From: Corynebacterium tuberculostearicum | GTDB taxonomy: Bacteria > Actinomycetota > Actinomycetes > Mycobacteriales > Mycobacteriaceae | Assembly (NCBI RefSeq): GCF_030503735.1 | Contig: NZ_CP073096.1 | Coordinates: 1,364,001-1,428,000, forward strand | Length of the DNA: 64,000 nt | Reading direction: 5' to 3' | Shown here: positions 41,592 to 50,101 of the stretch, piece after piece | Position numbering within the stretch: position 1 is the first letter of the stretch | Layout of the letters: every line of letters starts with the position of its first letter | Made by a program: the position numbers and the translations under genes | Notes under the pieces: generated by a model | The model's database searches: none | Told to the model about the DNA's origin: nothing | The model's input: only the letters and a program-made list of their open reading frames with translations

Positions 41592-42860
41592 TTAGTAGAT
41601 GGTCTGGGTGGAAACCGGCAGGTCGCGGAATTCGTCTGGAGTGACGTCCTCGGTGCGGGTATTGCCGGCCTTATCGGTGATCTTGGCCTCGGCCCAGAAG
41701 CCGCTCGGGGCGGAGGTCTGCTTGTAGTTAGAGGTGAGGTCGTAGTTTCCGCTCTTGCCGCAGTGAATCTCGCGGTAGTTAATGCGGGTCATGGTGGTGC
41801 CATACTCGACACGCACGCGCTCGCCTGGCTTGAGGTCGACGTGCTTGAGCTCGGTGCCGACCGGCATGTAGGCACGCTTTACGGCACCGACGGACTCCAG
41901 CCAGCCCTTCGGAATATCGCCGCGGTTGCCCTGCCAATTGGTGTACGGGGCGTGCTCGGCGCCAACGACGAAGTCAGTTACCGGTGCAAACTCGTAGTCA
42001 CCCTTGGACCAGTTGAGGAAGTCCGTGGAGTAACCAGCCTTGCGGTAGGTCGGTTTTACCGCGGTGATGTCCAACGGGTACCAGGAGGTATCGCCGGCTT
42101 CACACTTATCGCCTTCCTTAGGCCAGGATGGATCGCGCTGCAGTTCCGCAGCCGGCTGCATGATCTCATCCTTCTTCGGATCGGCGATCTTTTCTAGGCT
42201 CGGGCCGGATACGGAGGTGTAATTGCCCTCGATCGGCTTGGAGTTTGCCCCCGGAGAGCGGGAAGGAATCTCCATGGCTAGATCAGACACGGAGCCGTCC
42301 GCCTTAATGATATAAGCAAAGGCGTAGCGCTCGGCTGGACCCTTACCGCGGATAACGTTGGCACCTGGGATGTTTTCCAGGCGGTCATCGTTGCAGCCTA
42401 CAAACATAGAGATGAAGTCCTTTTCGATGACGCCGTACTCGACTCGGAAGGACTCACCCGGCTTCAGCTTCACCGGGCCGAAGGTTTCTTTATCGCGCCA
42501 ACCGTTGGTCATCTTCAGACCGATATCGGACTTGGCGGTGGTGTCCCAACCAGAAGGCAGCTTGGCCTTGGAATTGGCATCAATCTCGTGATTGGTACCA
42601 GTTTCTACCTCGGCGGTATAGGGCACTTCTTGGTTGGTGGTGTTTTTGAACTGCAGGGTGCCGTCGCTCATGTAGCGGCGACCGGTTTCCGCAAAGCGCC
42701 ATTCACGCTCAGCATTATCACCGGCAGCACTGCAGCTCTTGTAGAGGTTGGAAATGGGATATGCCTGCGGCATCGGGGGAATATCTCCCGCATGTGCCAC
42801 TGGCGTGAAGAGAGCCGCTACGGCGAGCGGTGCGAGCAAACGCAGTCCCTTTTTAATCAC
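41592..42860 (-). CDS. Secreted Cys-module protein 1, two modules (function unknown)
   Basis: This 422-residue secreted protein (signal residues 1-24, ending TPVAHA) contains the operon's module twice: C43 to C156 and C253 to C367. Each copy has a C-x-x-x-G-D start, a LKPGE-x-x-RVEYG strand (KLKPGESFRVEYG; DLKPGERVRVEYG) and a Cys followed by a polar tail. The same spacing (111-114) occurs in the two downstream proteins, so the operon carries four related modules. No catalytic motif, anchor or LPXTG is visible, so it is probably released. GTG start with AAAGGACG upstream. Function unknown. Confidence 0.75.
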   Translation of the reverse strand: MIKKGLRLLAPLAVAALFTPVAHAGDIPPMPQAYPISNLYKSCSAAGDNAEREWRFAETGRRYMSDGTLQFKNTTNQEVPYTAEVETGTNHEIDANSKAKLPSGWDTTAKSDIGLKMTNGWRDKETFGPVKLKPGESFRVEYGVIEKDFISMFVGCNDDRLENIPGANVIRGKGPAERYAFAYIIKADGSVSDLAMEIPSRSPGANSKPIEGNYTSVSGPSLEKIADPKKDEIMQPAAELQRDPSWPKEGDKCEAGDTSWYPLDITAVKPTYRKAGYSTDFLNWSKGDYEFAPVTDFVVGAEHAPYTNWQGNRGDIPKGWLESVGAVKRAYMPVGTELKHVDLKPGERVRVEYGTTMTRINYREIHCGKSGNYDLTSNYKQTSAPSGFWAEAKITDKAGNTRTEDVTPDEFRDLPVSTQTIY

Positions 42861-43210
42861 CAGAAGACCGTCCTTTATAGATCGTTAAAAATCAGGGGAA
42901 ACATTCATGAAGACTCAGGCAATCATAAGGGCTTACGGGGTGCACATCAATAGTTGAATGAAATTCTTTCTAATACTTTTACCCACCTTGAGGTGCAATA
43001 ATGGGCGCTCACCTGCCCAGCACCGTTAAATGTTTACAGTAGACCCTACCCCCAGATTAGGGCTCTTCAGCCTGGTGTTACCCAGGGAATTCCCAGGTTC
43101 TATGCACTGCCCACGTTGCAGTGGCATTTACCACACAATCGTTTTCCACTCCGCGCCCCTGCAGCGTTCCATTCCGCATTGACCGGGGTGCCCTAGTAGT
43201 GTGGGGGCCT
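42861..43210. other. Intergenic region between divergent secreted-protein and accD genes
   Basis: About 350 bases without a supportable gene. Visible items: palindromes CACCTTGAGGTG (42984-42995) and GGGAATTCCC (43085-43094), and AT-rich stretches near 42950-42985 that may hold promoters for both directions. No promoter pair with good spacing could be fixed by eye. Confidence 0.4.
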
Positions 43211-44671
43211 ATGACTGACCTGAAAACCACCGCCGGCAAGATCGAGGATCTGGACGCCAAGCTCGCCGAGTCCCGCGCGCCGCTGGGAGAAGGCGAGCCG
43301 GCCGCCCGCACCCGCGTAACGCAGCTGCTCGATGAGGGCTCCTTCGTGGAAACGGACGCGCTAGCCCGCCACCGCTCTACCGACTTTGGTCGTGAGCATG
43401 ACCGCCCCTATACCGATGGCGTGGTCACCGGCTACGGCACTATCGACGGCCGCCGCGTGTGCGTCTTTAGCCAGGACGGCGAAATCTTCGACGGCACGAT
43501 GGGTGAGGTTTATGCCGAAAAGCTCACCAAGGTATATGACCTCGCCATCAAGACCGGCGTGCCCATCATCGGCATCTATGAATCCACCGGCCCGCGTGTG
43601 CAAGAGGGCATCGTCACCATGGCCGGATACGCCCGCCTCATGGCGCGTGTCTCCCAGGCTTCGGGCCTCATTCCGCAGATTTCCGTTGTCGCGGGCAATA
43701 CCAGCGGCATTGCGGCGTTCGCGCCGACGTTTGCCGATGTCCTCGTAGTTACCCAAGGCACCGCCCTCCACCAGGCCGCCAGCCACGTGGCCGGCGCGGA
43801 GCCAGAAACCTTCGGCGGTGCCGCAGCCCACGCAGAGTCTGGCACTGCTCACCTGGTGGCCAGCGACGACAAGCAGGCTTTGTCCCTCGTGCGCGACGTT
43901 TTGGCCTACTTCCCCGCCAATAACCGCGCCGCGGCGCCGCGCGTGGAGGCCGGTAGCGTCGCGGACTTTGATCTCAATAGCGTCATCCCGGATACCGCCG
44001 CGCAGGCCTATGACATGAGCGAGGTCATCAAGGCTGTCGTCGATGAAGGCTCCTTCTTCGAGCTTTCTGCCGAGGCGGCACAAAACATCGTTACCGGCTT
44101 TGCCTACATCGATGGCCGCGCCGTCGGCATCGTTGCCAACCAGCCGCTGGCGCTGGCCGGTGCCTTGGACTCCGCCGCGGCAGAGAAGGCCGCACGTTTC
44201 GTGCGTACCTGCGATGCCTTCAATACTCCCATCGTGGAATTCGTGGACTCCCCAGGCTTTGTGCCTACCCCGGAGGAGGAAAAGGCCGGCCTGCTGCGCA
44301 GGGCGTCGAAGTTTGCTTATGCGCAGGCTGAAGCGAGCGTCGGCAAGCTTACTGTGATCACCCGCAAGGCCATTGGTCCGGCCTACGTATTTATGGGTGC
44401 CAAGGACCTCGGCGCGGACCTGGTCTACGCATGGCCCACCGCGGAAATTGCCGTCACCCAGGCCTCCCAAGCTTCCCTGGCCATTTATGGCTCGGAGGAC
44501 AAGGAAGAGGAGATGGACGAGCTCTTCTTGCACCCGTATGCCGCAGCAGAGCGCGGGCTGGCAGATAATGTTATCGAGCCAACTGCAACCCGCCACTACC
44601 TGGTAGAAGGCCTGCGCCTGCTAGAGCGCAAGGCCGTGGCCCAGGTACCGAAGAAGCACGGAACCGTTTAG
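43211..44671 (+). CDS. accD: Acyl-CoA carboxylase beta subunit (AccD/DtsR family), divergent active site
   Basis: This 486-residue carboxyltransferase pairs with a biotin-carrying alpha subunit to make malonyl- or methylmalonyl-CoA. The two crotonase-fold halves are visible (GVVTGYGTIDGRRVCVFSQDG; GFAYIDGRAVGIVANQP, FVRTCDAFNTPIVEFVDSPGF). Oxyanion-hole regions differ from AccD5/PccB: STGPRVQEG replaces GGARIQEG, AGNTSGIAAF replaces GAAAGGHVY, and IGPAYVFMG replaces YGGAYCVMG. The C-terminal part is about 35 residues shorter than usual. By position next to accE, maf and birA it matches the accD5/dtsR slot. I chose MTDLKTT at 43211; the longer frame starts in non-coding sequence. Confidence 0.85.
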   Translation: MTDLKTTAGKIEDLDAKLAESRAPLGEGEPAARTRVTQLLDEGSFVETDALARHRSTDFGREHDRPYTDGVVTGYGTIDGRRVCVFSQDGEIFDGTMGEVYAEKLTKVYDLAIKTGVPIIGIYESTGPRVQEGIVTMAGYARLMARVSQASGLIPQISVVAGNTSGIAAFAPTFADVLVVTQGTALHQAASHVAGAEPETFGGAAAHAESGTAHLVASDDKQALSLVRDVLAYFPANNRAAAPRVEAGSVADFDLNSVIPDTAAQAYDMSEVIKAVVDEGSFFELSAEAAQNIVTGFAYIDGRAVGIVANQPLALAGALDSAAAEKAARFVRTCDAFNTPIVEFVDSPGFVPTPEEEKAGLLRRASKFAYAQAEASVGKLTVITRKAIGPAYVFMGAKDLGADLVYAWPTAEIAVTQASQASLAIYGSEDKEEEMDELFLHPYAAAERGLADNVIEPTATRHYLVEGLRLLERKAVAQVPKKHGTV

Positions 44672-44679
44672 GAGGGGAA

Positions 44680-44889
44680 ATGTCTACGCCGGAAATCAAG
44701 GTAGTCAAGGGCAATCCCACCGAGGATGAGCTCGCGGCCCTGCGCACCGTATTGGCGCAGATGAGCGCCAAGCGCTCGGGCGTTGCCGGAGAACGCAATG
44801 AATGGGGCAACCCGGCTGAGCGCTTCGAGCGCTTTGGCGCGCAGCGCGTCTACAACCCCTCCGCCTTCCACACCGTGCGGTACTTCTAA
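44680..44889 (+). CDS. accE: Acyl-CoA carboxylase epsilon subunit
   Basis: The 69-residue protein starts PEIKVVKGNPTEDELAALRTV and ends WGNPAERFERFGAQRVYNPSAF, the pattern of the small AccE-type subunit encoded after accD5 in actinobacteria (Rv3281 position). It helps assemble the alpha-beta complex. It lies eight bases after accD, and its stop overlaps the maf start (TAATG). Confidence 0.88.
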   Translation: MSTPEIKVVKGNPTEDELAALRTVLAQMSAKRSGVAGERNEWGNPAERFERFGAQRVYNPSAFHTVRYF

Positions 44890-45476
44890 TGCGGCTTATC
44901 CTCGCCTCCCAATCACCCTCGCGCGCGTCTATCCTGCGCGGCGCGGGCGTGGAGCCCGTATTGGAGCCGGCCGATATTGACGAGCGCTCCCTCGAAGCCT
45001 CGCTCGCAGGCCACCCGCCGGCCGATATCGTGGCGGCCCTCGCCACCGCCAAGGCTGAAAAGGTGGCCGAGCGCTACCCCGCCGAGCCCGTCATCGGCGG
45101 CGATTCCATGCTGCTGCTTGACGGCGAACTCCAAGGCAAGCCCCTTACTGAGGAAGCCACAATTGAGCGCTGGCATCAGCAAGCCGGCCGCACAGCCGAG
45201 CTGCTTACCGGTCACTGCCTTATCTTTGGTGATAAGCGCCATGTGGAAACGTCCACCACCACGGTGCACTTTGCCCAGGCCAGCGAGGCCGATATCGCCG
45301 CCTATGCCCACTCCGGCGAGCCTCTCCACTGCGCCGGCGCCTTCACCTTGGAGGCCATGGGCGGCTGGTTTATTGACCGCATCGAAGGCGATCCTTCTTC
45401 CGTTATCGGGCTATCGCTACCGGTGGTGCGCCGCGCGCTCTACGCCTTTGACCTGAACGTCTCCGATTTCTGGTAG
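44889..45476 (+). CDS. maf: Maf family nucleotide pyrophosphatase
   Basis: This 195-residue Maf-like enzyme hydrolyses non-canonical or methylated nucleoside triphosphates. Motifs: LILASQSPSRASILRGAG at the N-terminus, VIGGDSMLLLDGE, KPLTEEATIERW and GGWFIDRIEGDPSSVIGLSLP. It continues the accD-accE operon; the same order occurs in M. tuberculosis. Confidence 0.94.
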   Translation: MRLILASQSPSRASILRGAGVEPVLEPADIDERSLEASLAGHPPADIVAALATAKAEKVAERYPAEPVIGGDSMLLLDGELQGKPLTEEATIERWHQQAGRTAELLTGHCLIFGDKRHVETSTTTVHFAQASEADIAAYAHSGEPLHCAGAFTLEAMGGWFIDRIEGDPSSVIGLSLPVVRRALYAFDLNVSDFW

Positions 45477-45507
45477 CAGCGCGCCGGCGTCGCTACAGTG
45501 GGGTGGC

Positions 45508-45924
45508 ATGGAAATGAAAGACATGCTTGCCCCAAAACCCATTGAGCTGCCAGCCGATCCCGGCGCAGAGTCCACCTCGGATCTCGCCGCCGGCATTGTT
45601 GCCCACCCCGATTCCCCGCTGCTGTGGGCGCTCCTAGCGGAGCAGGAGCTCAACCAACAGGAGGGCTCTGAGCCATCCGCTTTTATCACCGCCTACGCCT
45701 ACGCGCGCACGGGTTACCACCGCAGCCTCGACCGACTGCGCGGCAATGGTTGGAAGGGGTGGGGCCCTGTCCCCTTCTCTCACGAGCCGAACCAGGGAGT
45801 CCTGCGCGTCATCGCCGCGCTTGGCCATGCAGCCAAGGCCATCGGCGAGGACGACGAATACGACCGCATTCGCCAGATGCTTTCCGACGCCGACCCGGAC
45901 TCCGTCGCCACCCTCCTCGACTAA
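45508..45924 (+). CDS. DUF3151 family protein
   Basis: This 138-residue protein matches the actinobacterial DUF3151 family (LAPKPIELPADP at the start, ALLAEQEL, AYAYARTGYHRSLDRLRGNGW and PFSHEPNQGVLRVIAAL). The function is unknown. The sequence is soluble and helical. It follows maf by 31 bases and precedes a lipoprotein gene by 15 bases. Confidence 0.82.
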   Translation: MEMKDMLAPKPIELPADPGAESTSDLAAGIVAHPDSPLLWALLAEQELNQQEGSEPSAFITAYAYARTGYHRSLDRLRGNGWKGWGPVPFSHEPNQGVLRVIAALGHAAKAIGEDDEYDRIRQMLSDADPDSVATLLD

Positions 45925-45939
45925 TCCTGGAATTTCCGC

Positions 45940-46680
45940 ATGCCTGCCGTGACACCCCGCTGCCTACGCCGCTTCTCCGCCGCCGTAGTGCTCACCGCTG
46001 CCGTGCCGCTTGCGCTGAGCGCCTGCGGTGCCCAAGATGATTCTTCTTCCTCCCAAGAGCCGGTCTTTTCCAGCCAAGCACCTGCCGAGGATGAATCCTC
46101 CGGCGGGAACGACACGGCTTCCACAGCAGCACCCTCCCCGTCTGAGTCCACCGACGGGGGCGAGGAGGCAACCACGCAGCAGCAGGAAAAGGGCAAGGAC
46201 AGCGAGTGCACGGAGCTGCCCAACGATCCGCGCGAGGTCTACGCCTCTGGCACGGCCCCGGGGCGCATGCCCGCCGATGACGGCAGTGATTTCAATTACT
46301 GGATCGCCGATATCGACAATTCCTATGACCCGTGCGCCACGATTAGCTGGATCATCTTCCGCGGCTCAATGGGCGATGTGAACGGCCCGGCAGGCACCGG
46401 CGCCTCGATTGCTGATGGCATAGCCTTCTACGTCAATGGCGCTCCGGCCAAGGACATGTCCGTCTTCGATAAGGTAGAGAGCGTCACCTCGGTCTCAGAC
46501 AACGAGGTCGATTTCACGTGGGGAGAACGCAGCCGCTCCACCGCAGAGGGTATTACCGCCCACCACACCGTGCGCCTGCGGGCACAGGGCGATTCCCTCG
46601 AACCGGTATCCGGTGAAGTCGCGGAATTCAACAAGATGTGGGTTGACCTTCCCAGCTACCAGCTTGGCACCTACGACTAA
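45940..46680 (+). CDS. LppP/LprE-like lipoprotein
   Basis: This 246-residue protein has a lipoprotein signal with Cys29 in LALSAC, a long Ser/Glu/Thr-rich tether (about 30-85), and a C-terminal domain (about 90-246, CTELPNDPREV, CATISWIIFRGSMGDVNGP, IAFYVNGAPAKD) of the LppP/LprE family found on actinobacterial surfaces. Function unknown. A perfect hairpin follows the stop. Confidence 0.78.
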   Translation: MPAVTPRCLRRFSAAVVLTAAVPLALSACGAQDDSSSSQEPVFSSQAPAEDESSGGNDTASTAAPSPSESTDGGEEATTQQQEKGKDSECTELPNDPREVYASGTAPGRMPADDGSDFNYWIADIDNSYDPCATISWIIFRGSMGDVNGPAGTGASIADGIAFYVNGAPAKDMSVFDKVESVTSVSDNEVDFTWGERSRSTAEGITAHHTVRLRAQGDSLEPVSGEVAEFNKMWVDLPSYQLGTYD

Positions 46681-46719
46681 CTTTTAGGCCGGCACTTAAT
46701 CACCTATGCCGGCAACACA

Positions 46720-46751
46720 ATGCGCCCCAGCGGAATCCCGCTGGGGCGCAT
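46720..46751. terminator. Bidirectional terminator hairpin
   Basis: A perfect 14-bp stem (ATGCGCCCCAGCGG, loop AATC, complement) lies between the convergent lipoprotein and DUF4282 genes. No long T-tract is present on either side. Confidence 0.7.
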
Positions 46752-46791
46752 GTCGTTGCTCGCTTAATTGCGCAAGCGGCTCATGACAGTG

Positions 46792-47685
46792 CTAGTCCAT
46801 CTTGTCCAGGATATCGCCGGTGTTTTGCGCAATGCGTACGTTAGCCACCATGGCTTCCAGGAATAGCCTGATGGCGACCATGATTGCGTAGTAAATGACA
46901 GTGCTCAGTACCGCCAGGAAGATGAAAGCAAAGATGCTTCCGAAGATGGCGGACGCGGAATCTTCCCGAATGCCATAAATGCCCATGCCGGTGGCGAACA
47001 AGAAGGCGCCGAGGAGGTGAAGGATCCACATGATGCCGCCAAGAATCATGGCAACCTTGTAGATTTCCTTCACGTGGGTGAGTGTCAGGAAGTGCTTGAA
47101 CTCGAACTCAAAGAGCCCACCCAATAGACCGTCTTTCTTGCCCAAGCCTTTGAGGGCGTCACTCTTCTGGCTCTTCTTATCGCCAAGCGTCTGGCCGGAA
47201 TCGGCAGGAGCATCGCCTGCTTGCGGGAGCTGTCCGAATCCCTGGCTCGTGCCCTGCTGTTGGGTGTAACCGCCGAAAACCGGCTGATCGCTAGCGGACT
47301 GGGCAGACCCGAATTGGTTGCCGTTCGCAGCAGCGTCCGACGGTGCCGAATCCGTAAATGGATTATGCGCACGGGAGGCAGCGCCCTCGCTTGGGGTGGA
47401 GGACTTCGAGGAGGCCCAGAAGTCAGAGGAGTTGCCCTCCGCGCTCGGCTGCGGGGAGGAAAGAGCACTCGAATGCCCAGACTCACCAGGCTTATCGGTG
47501 TGGCCGAAAGACTTCGTCTCCTTGGCATCGGTAGAGCCGAATTCCTTGGTCTCATTCACCTCGGAGGCACCGGTGCCTTCGGTGCTCTTCGCAGCGTCCT
47601 CGGCGTGGTGACGCGGGGTCTCGGAAAAATCGCGCGGAGAAAAATCCTTCGGAAACCCGTCGGAGTTGAAATCATTATCAGCCAT
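46792..47685 (-). CDS. DUF4282 membrane protein with long polar N-terminus
   Basis: The first two thirds of this 297-residue protein (about 1-190) is Ser/Asp/Glu/Gln-rich low-complexity sequence. The last third (about 195-297) is a DUF4282 domain with two helices (GGIMWILHLLGAFLFATGM and IFAFIFLAVLSTVIYYAIM) and a preceding amphipathic FEFEFKHFLTLTHVKEIYK. It should sit in the cytoplasmic membrane with a disordered tail. Function unknown. Confidence 0.8.
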   Translation of the reverse strand: MADNDFNSDGFPKDFSPRDFSETPRHHAEDAAKSTEGTGASEVNETKEFGSTDAKETKSFGHTDKPGESGHSSALSSPQPSAEGNSSDFWASSKSSTPSEGAASRAHNPFTDSAPSDAAANGNQFGSAQSASDQPVFGGYTQQQGTSQGFGQLPQAGDAPADSGQTLGDKKSQKSDALKGLGKKDGLLGGLFEFEFKHFLTLTHVKEIYKVAMILGGIMWILHLLGAFLFATGMGIYGIREDSASAIFGSIFAFIFLAVLSTVIYYAIMVAIRLFLEAMVANVRIAQNTGDILDKMD

Positions 47686-47772
47686 AATCTGGTCCTTAGA
47701 AAATGCTTTAGGGGATGGTAGGAAAATGCCCCACGGTCACCCGTGGGGCCACTTGGCAGAATACAGCGTGCG

Positions 47773-48834
47773 CTAGGCGTTCGCGTCCTGAACGCGACGA
47801 ATCGCCTCGGCGGCAACCTTTTCTTGGATGCCCATGTCTAGCTCGGAAGTGAAGCCAACACAGGAACAGTTGATCTCGCCGAGGACATAGGTGTCGGTGC
47901 CATCCGGGGCATCGTCAAGCATGAAATCCGCGGTCCAAATCAGCGGAACGTCCTTGGTATCGCCGAGCTTTTCTGCGATAACGGGGCGAGCCTTCTCGAA
48001 CATCTCGAGCAACTCCGGCCAAGACTCCGGCTTATCGTAGGTGTACTTTGCGCCGGAGAAGAGCGTGGCAGAGAAGTTGTCGCCGCCTTCTGCTGGCTTC
48101 TTGTGCACGATGAATACCGGCTCATCGCCCACGAGGAGAATGCGGATTTCGCCCTCCACAATGCGCGGCATAAAACGCATGTCCACCAGCATGCCGTTAT
48201 CGCCCTCAATGTACTGGTCACAGAAGTCCATGAAGGCGCCCAGCTTGTAGTCGTGGGTCTGATTGTCTACTGCCTCGGTGCACTTCAGGGCGGTGTCGAG
48301 CGGGAGCGCGGTGCCCGGTTCTACGGACTGGGCAAGCTCCTGGTCCGCGAGGCGCACGCGCCAGATGCCCTCACCGGTGGAACCGCGGTTTTGCTTGAGC
48401 ACCCGCTCACCATAAGACAGCGAGGTGGGGAAAGTGTTATGCAGCTCTTCTACCTCGTAGTACGCGGCGGTATCTTCCGGTACCAGCGGGGTGTCATTGA
48501 GCTTGACCAGTGCATCTTTGGCGCCGTAGGCCATCATGTCCGCCGGAGTGGACATGCCTACCAGGCCGGCATCTGCCAGCTTGGTGAGCATTTGGAAGTA
48601 GCCCTTTTCGCCACCGGGGATATTGCCTGGGTTCACGCGAGAGATATAAGCATCAAAGTTTTCAGAAACCTGGGCGTAGATTTCCTCTGCCTTGTCTGGG
48701 TGGAAGTAGATGACCTCCGCATCCCAGCCTTGTTCCTTGATCGCGTTGACGATCGGCATGGTGTCCTTACGGTGACCATCTGCGCCTTTATCGGAGCCGC
48801 CCTCTACCTCAAATACAACGATTGCCTTGTGCAC
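47773..48834 (-). CDS. ATP-grasp protein of the Cj0069 type
   Basis: This 353-residue protein has ATP-grasp features: VFEVEGGSDKGADGHRKDT at the start, VLKQNRGSTGEGIWRV as the nucleotide loop, VDMRFMPRIVEGEIRILLVGDEPVFIVHKKPA-type strands (read here as separate pieces MRFMPRIVEGEIR and EPVFIVHKKP), and a Glu/Asn metal pair in YVLGEINCSCVGF. It resembles glutathione-synthetase-like ligases and the Cj0069 family; the acceptor is not known. GTG 48834 is chosen for the AGAAGGGA site nine bases upstream. Confidence 0.78.
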   Translation of the reverse strand: MHKAIVVFEVEGGSDKGADGHRKDTMPIVNAIKEQGWDAEVIYFHPDKAEEIYAQVSENFDAYISRVNPGNIPGGEKGYFQMLTKLADAGLVGMSTPADMMAYGAKDALVKLNDTPLVPEDTAAYYEVEELHNTFPTSLSYGERVLKQNRGSTGEGIWRVRLADQELAQSVEPGTALPLDTALKCTEAVDNQTHDYKLGAFMDFCDQYIEGDNGMLVDMRFMPRIVEGEIRILLVGDEPVFIVHKKPAEGGDNFSATLFSGAKYTYDKPESWPELLEMFEKARPVIAEKLGDTKDVPLIWTADFMLDDAPDGTDTYVLGEINCSCVGFTSELDMGIQEKVAAEAIRRVQDANA

Positions 48835-49081
48835 TAGCAGTTCCCTTCTTAGGTGGTGTTCATAGCACGTTGTCGCACCATATCCCAAGTTTATCCCAGC
48901 TTTTCCTCCCCCGCGCGGCCAACTGCCCCCTCTGTCTAACCCCGCCGGCCGGCGCCCCTATTTCCCGGCCGAGCCCTGTATCGCACACCACAGGAATGAT
49001 CCCCGGGTGATCACCACGGGAAAATTCGGGTTAAAGTGGTGGGAGCAAATTACTAACCCTTATAGGAAAGGCAGGCGGACA

Positions 49082-49945
49082 GTGGCTGACGTTGATCCCT
49101 ATCCCCCATTTCAGGAATACGCACACCCCGAGCGCCTCGTGTCCGCACCGTGGTTGTCCGCACGCCTAGGCATTAAGGGCCTGCGCGTCATTGAGGTCGA
49201 TGAAGACTCGCTCCTCTATGACATTGGCCATATCCCCACCGCCACCCGTATAAATTTCCGCACGGAATTGCTCAGCCCGCTCACGCGCGATTTCATCGAT
49301 GGGGAAGAGTTCACCGCCCTGATGCGCGACAAAGGCATTAATGCCGACGATACGATTGTTCTTTATGGCGATAAGTCCAATTGGTGGGCCGCCTACGCCC
49401 TGTGGGTATTTACCCTCTTTGGACACAAGGATGTTCGCTTACTCGATGGTGGCCGCGATGCATGGATGGCGGAAGAGCGCGATACATCCTTTATGGTTCC
49501 GGACTTCCCTGTCTCCGATTACCCCGAGGTAACCCGCGATGACTCCGTGCTGCGTTCCTTCGTTAACCAGATTCGCGATACCGACGGCACTCTTGTAGAT
49601 ACCCGTTCCCCTGAAGAGTTTGCCGGCGAGGCCACTGAGCATGACCCCAATGGCGATTCCGCGTACGGCACCACCATGCGCCACGGCCATATTCCCGGCG
49701 CCATCAACCTCGAGTGGGACCGTTCTAATTATCCCAATTCCTGCTTCCGCTCAGCCGAGGAGCTTAAGGTCAACTACGGAATGTTGGAGCCTGAATCCAC
49801 AACTATCCTCTATTCCCACGTGGGCGCGCAGGCCGCGCATACGTGGTTTGTGTTGACGCATCTTTTGGGATTCACAAAGACGCAGGTCTACGATGGTTCG
49901 TGGTCTGAGTGGGGCAATATGGTGAAAATGCCGATTGAGCGTTAA
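49082..49945 (+). CDS. sseA: Two-domain rhodanese-like protein without the catalytic cysteine
   Basis: This 287-residue protein has two rhodanese domains like thiosulfate sulfurtransferases (SseA/ThtR) that sit beside accA3/accBC in actinobacteria. The first domain has VLYGDKSNWWAAYALW; the second has VDTRSPEEFAGE and GHIPGAINLEW. In the active loop, where CRxGxR is expected, the sequence reads YSHVGAQAAHTW, so Ser245 replaces the cysteine. It may be inactive as a sulfurtransferase or have changed function. The GTG at 49082 follows GGAAAGGCAGG. Confidence 0.88.
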   Translation: MADVDPYPPFQEYAHPERLVSAPWLSARLGIKGLRVIEVDEDSLLYDIGHIPTATRINFRTELLSPLTRDFIDGEEFTALMRDKGINADDTIVLYGDKSNWWAAYALWVFTLFGHKDVRLLDGGRDAWMAEERDTSFMVPDFPVSDYPEVTRDDSVLRSFVNQIRDTDGTLVDTRSPEEFAGEATEHDPNGDSAYGTTMRHGHIPGAINLEWDRSNYPNSCFRSAEELKVNYGMLEPESTTILYSHVGAQAAHTWFVLTHLLGFTKTQVYDGSWSEWGNMVKMPIER

Positions 49946-49963
49946 CTTTTTCGGTTTCGCCAC

Positions 49964-50000
49964 ATAAACCCATATCCGGCAGGGATGTGGGTTTATTTTT
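49964..50000 (+). terminator. Rho-independent terminator after the rhodanese gene
   Basis: ATAAACCCATATCC (49964-49977) pairs with GGATGTGGGTTTAT (49983-49996), then TTTT. It separates the rhodanese gene from accBC. Confidence 0.88.
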
Positions 50001-50101
50001 GCCCAAAAACATCCCCACTCACGTGCGTGAAAATTAACTCATGCTTTTGTGTGCAAGAATAGATTGCGTATTTAACCTAGTGTGTTCAGGAGGTTGCTGC
50101 C

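Noticed and set aside
43121..43210. Longer accD with 30 extra codons
   Set aside because: The extension has no family similarity; MTDLKTT is a normal AccD start.
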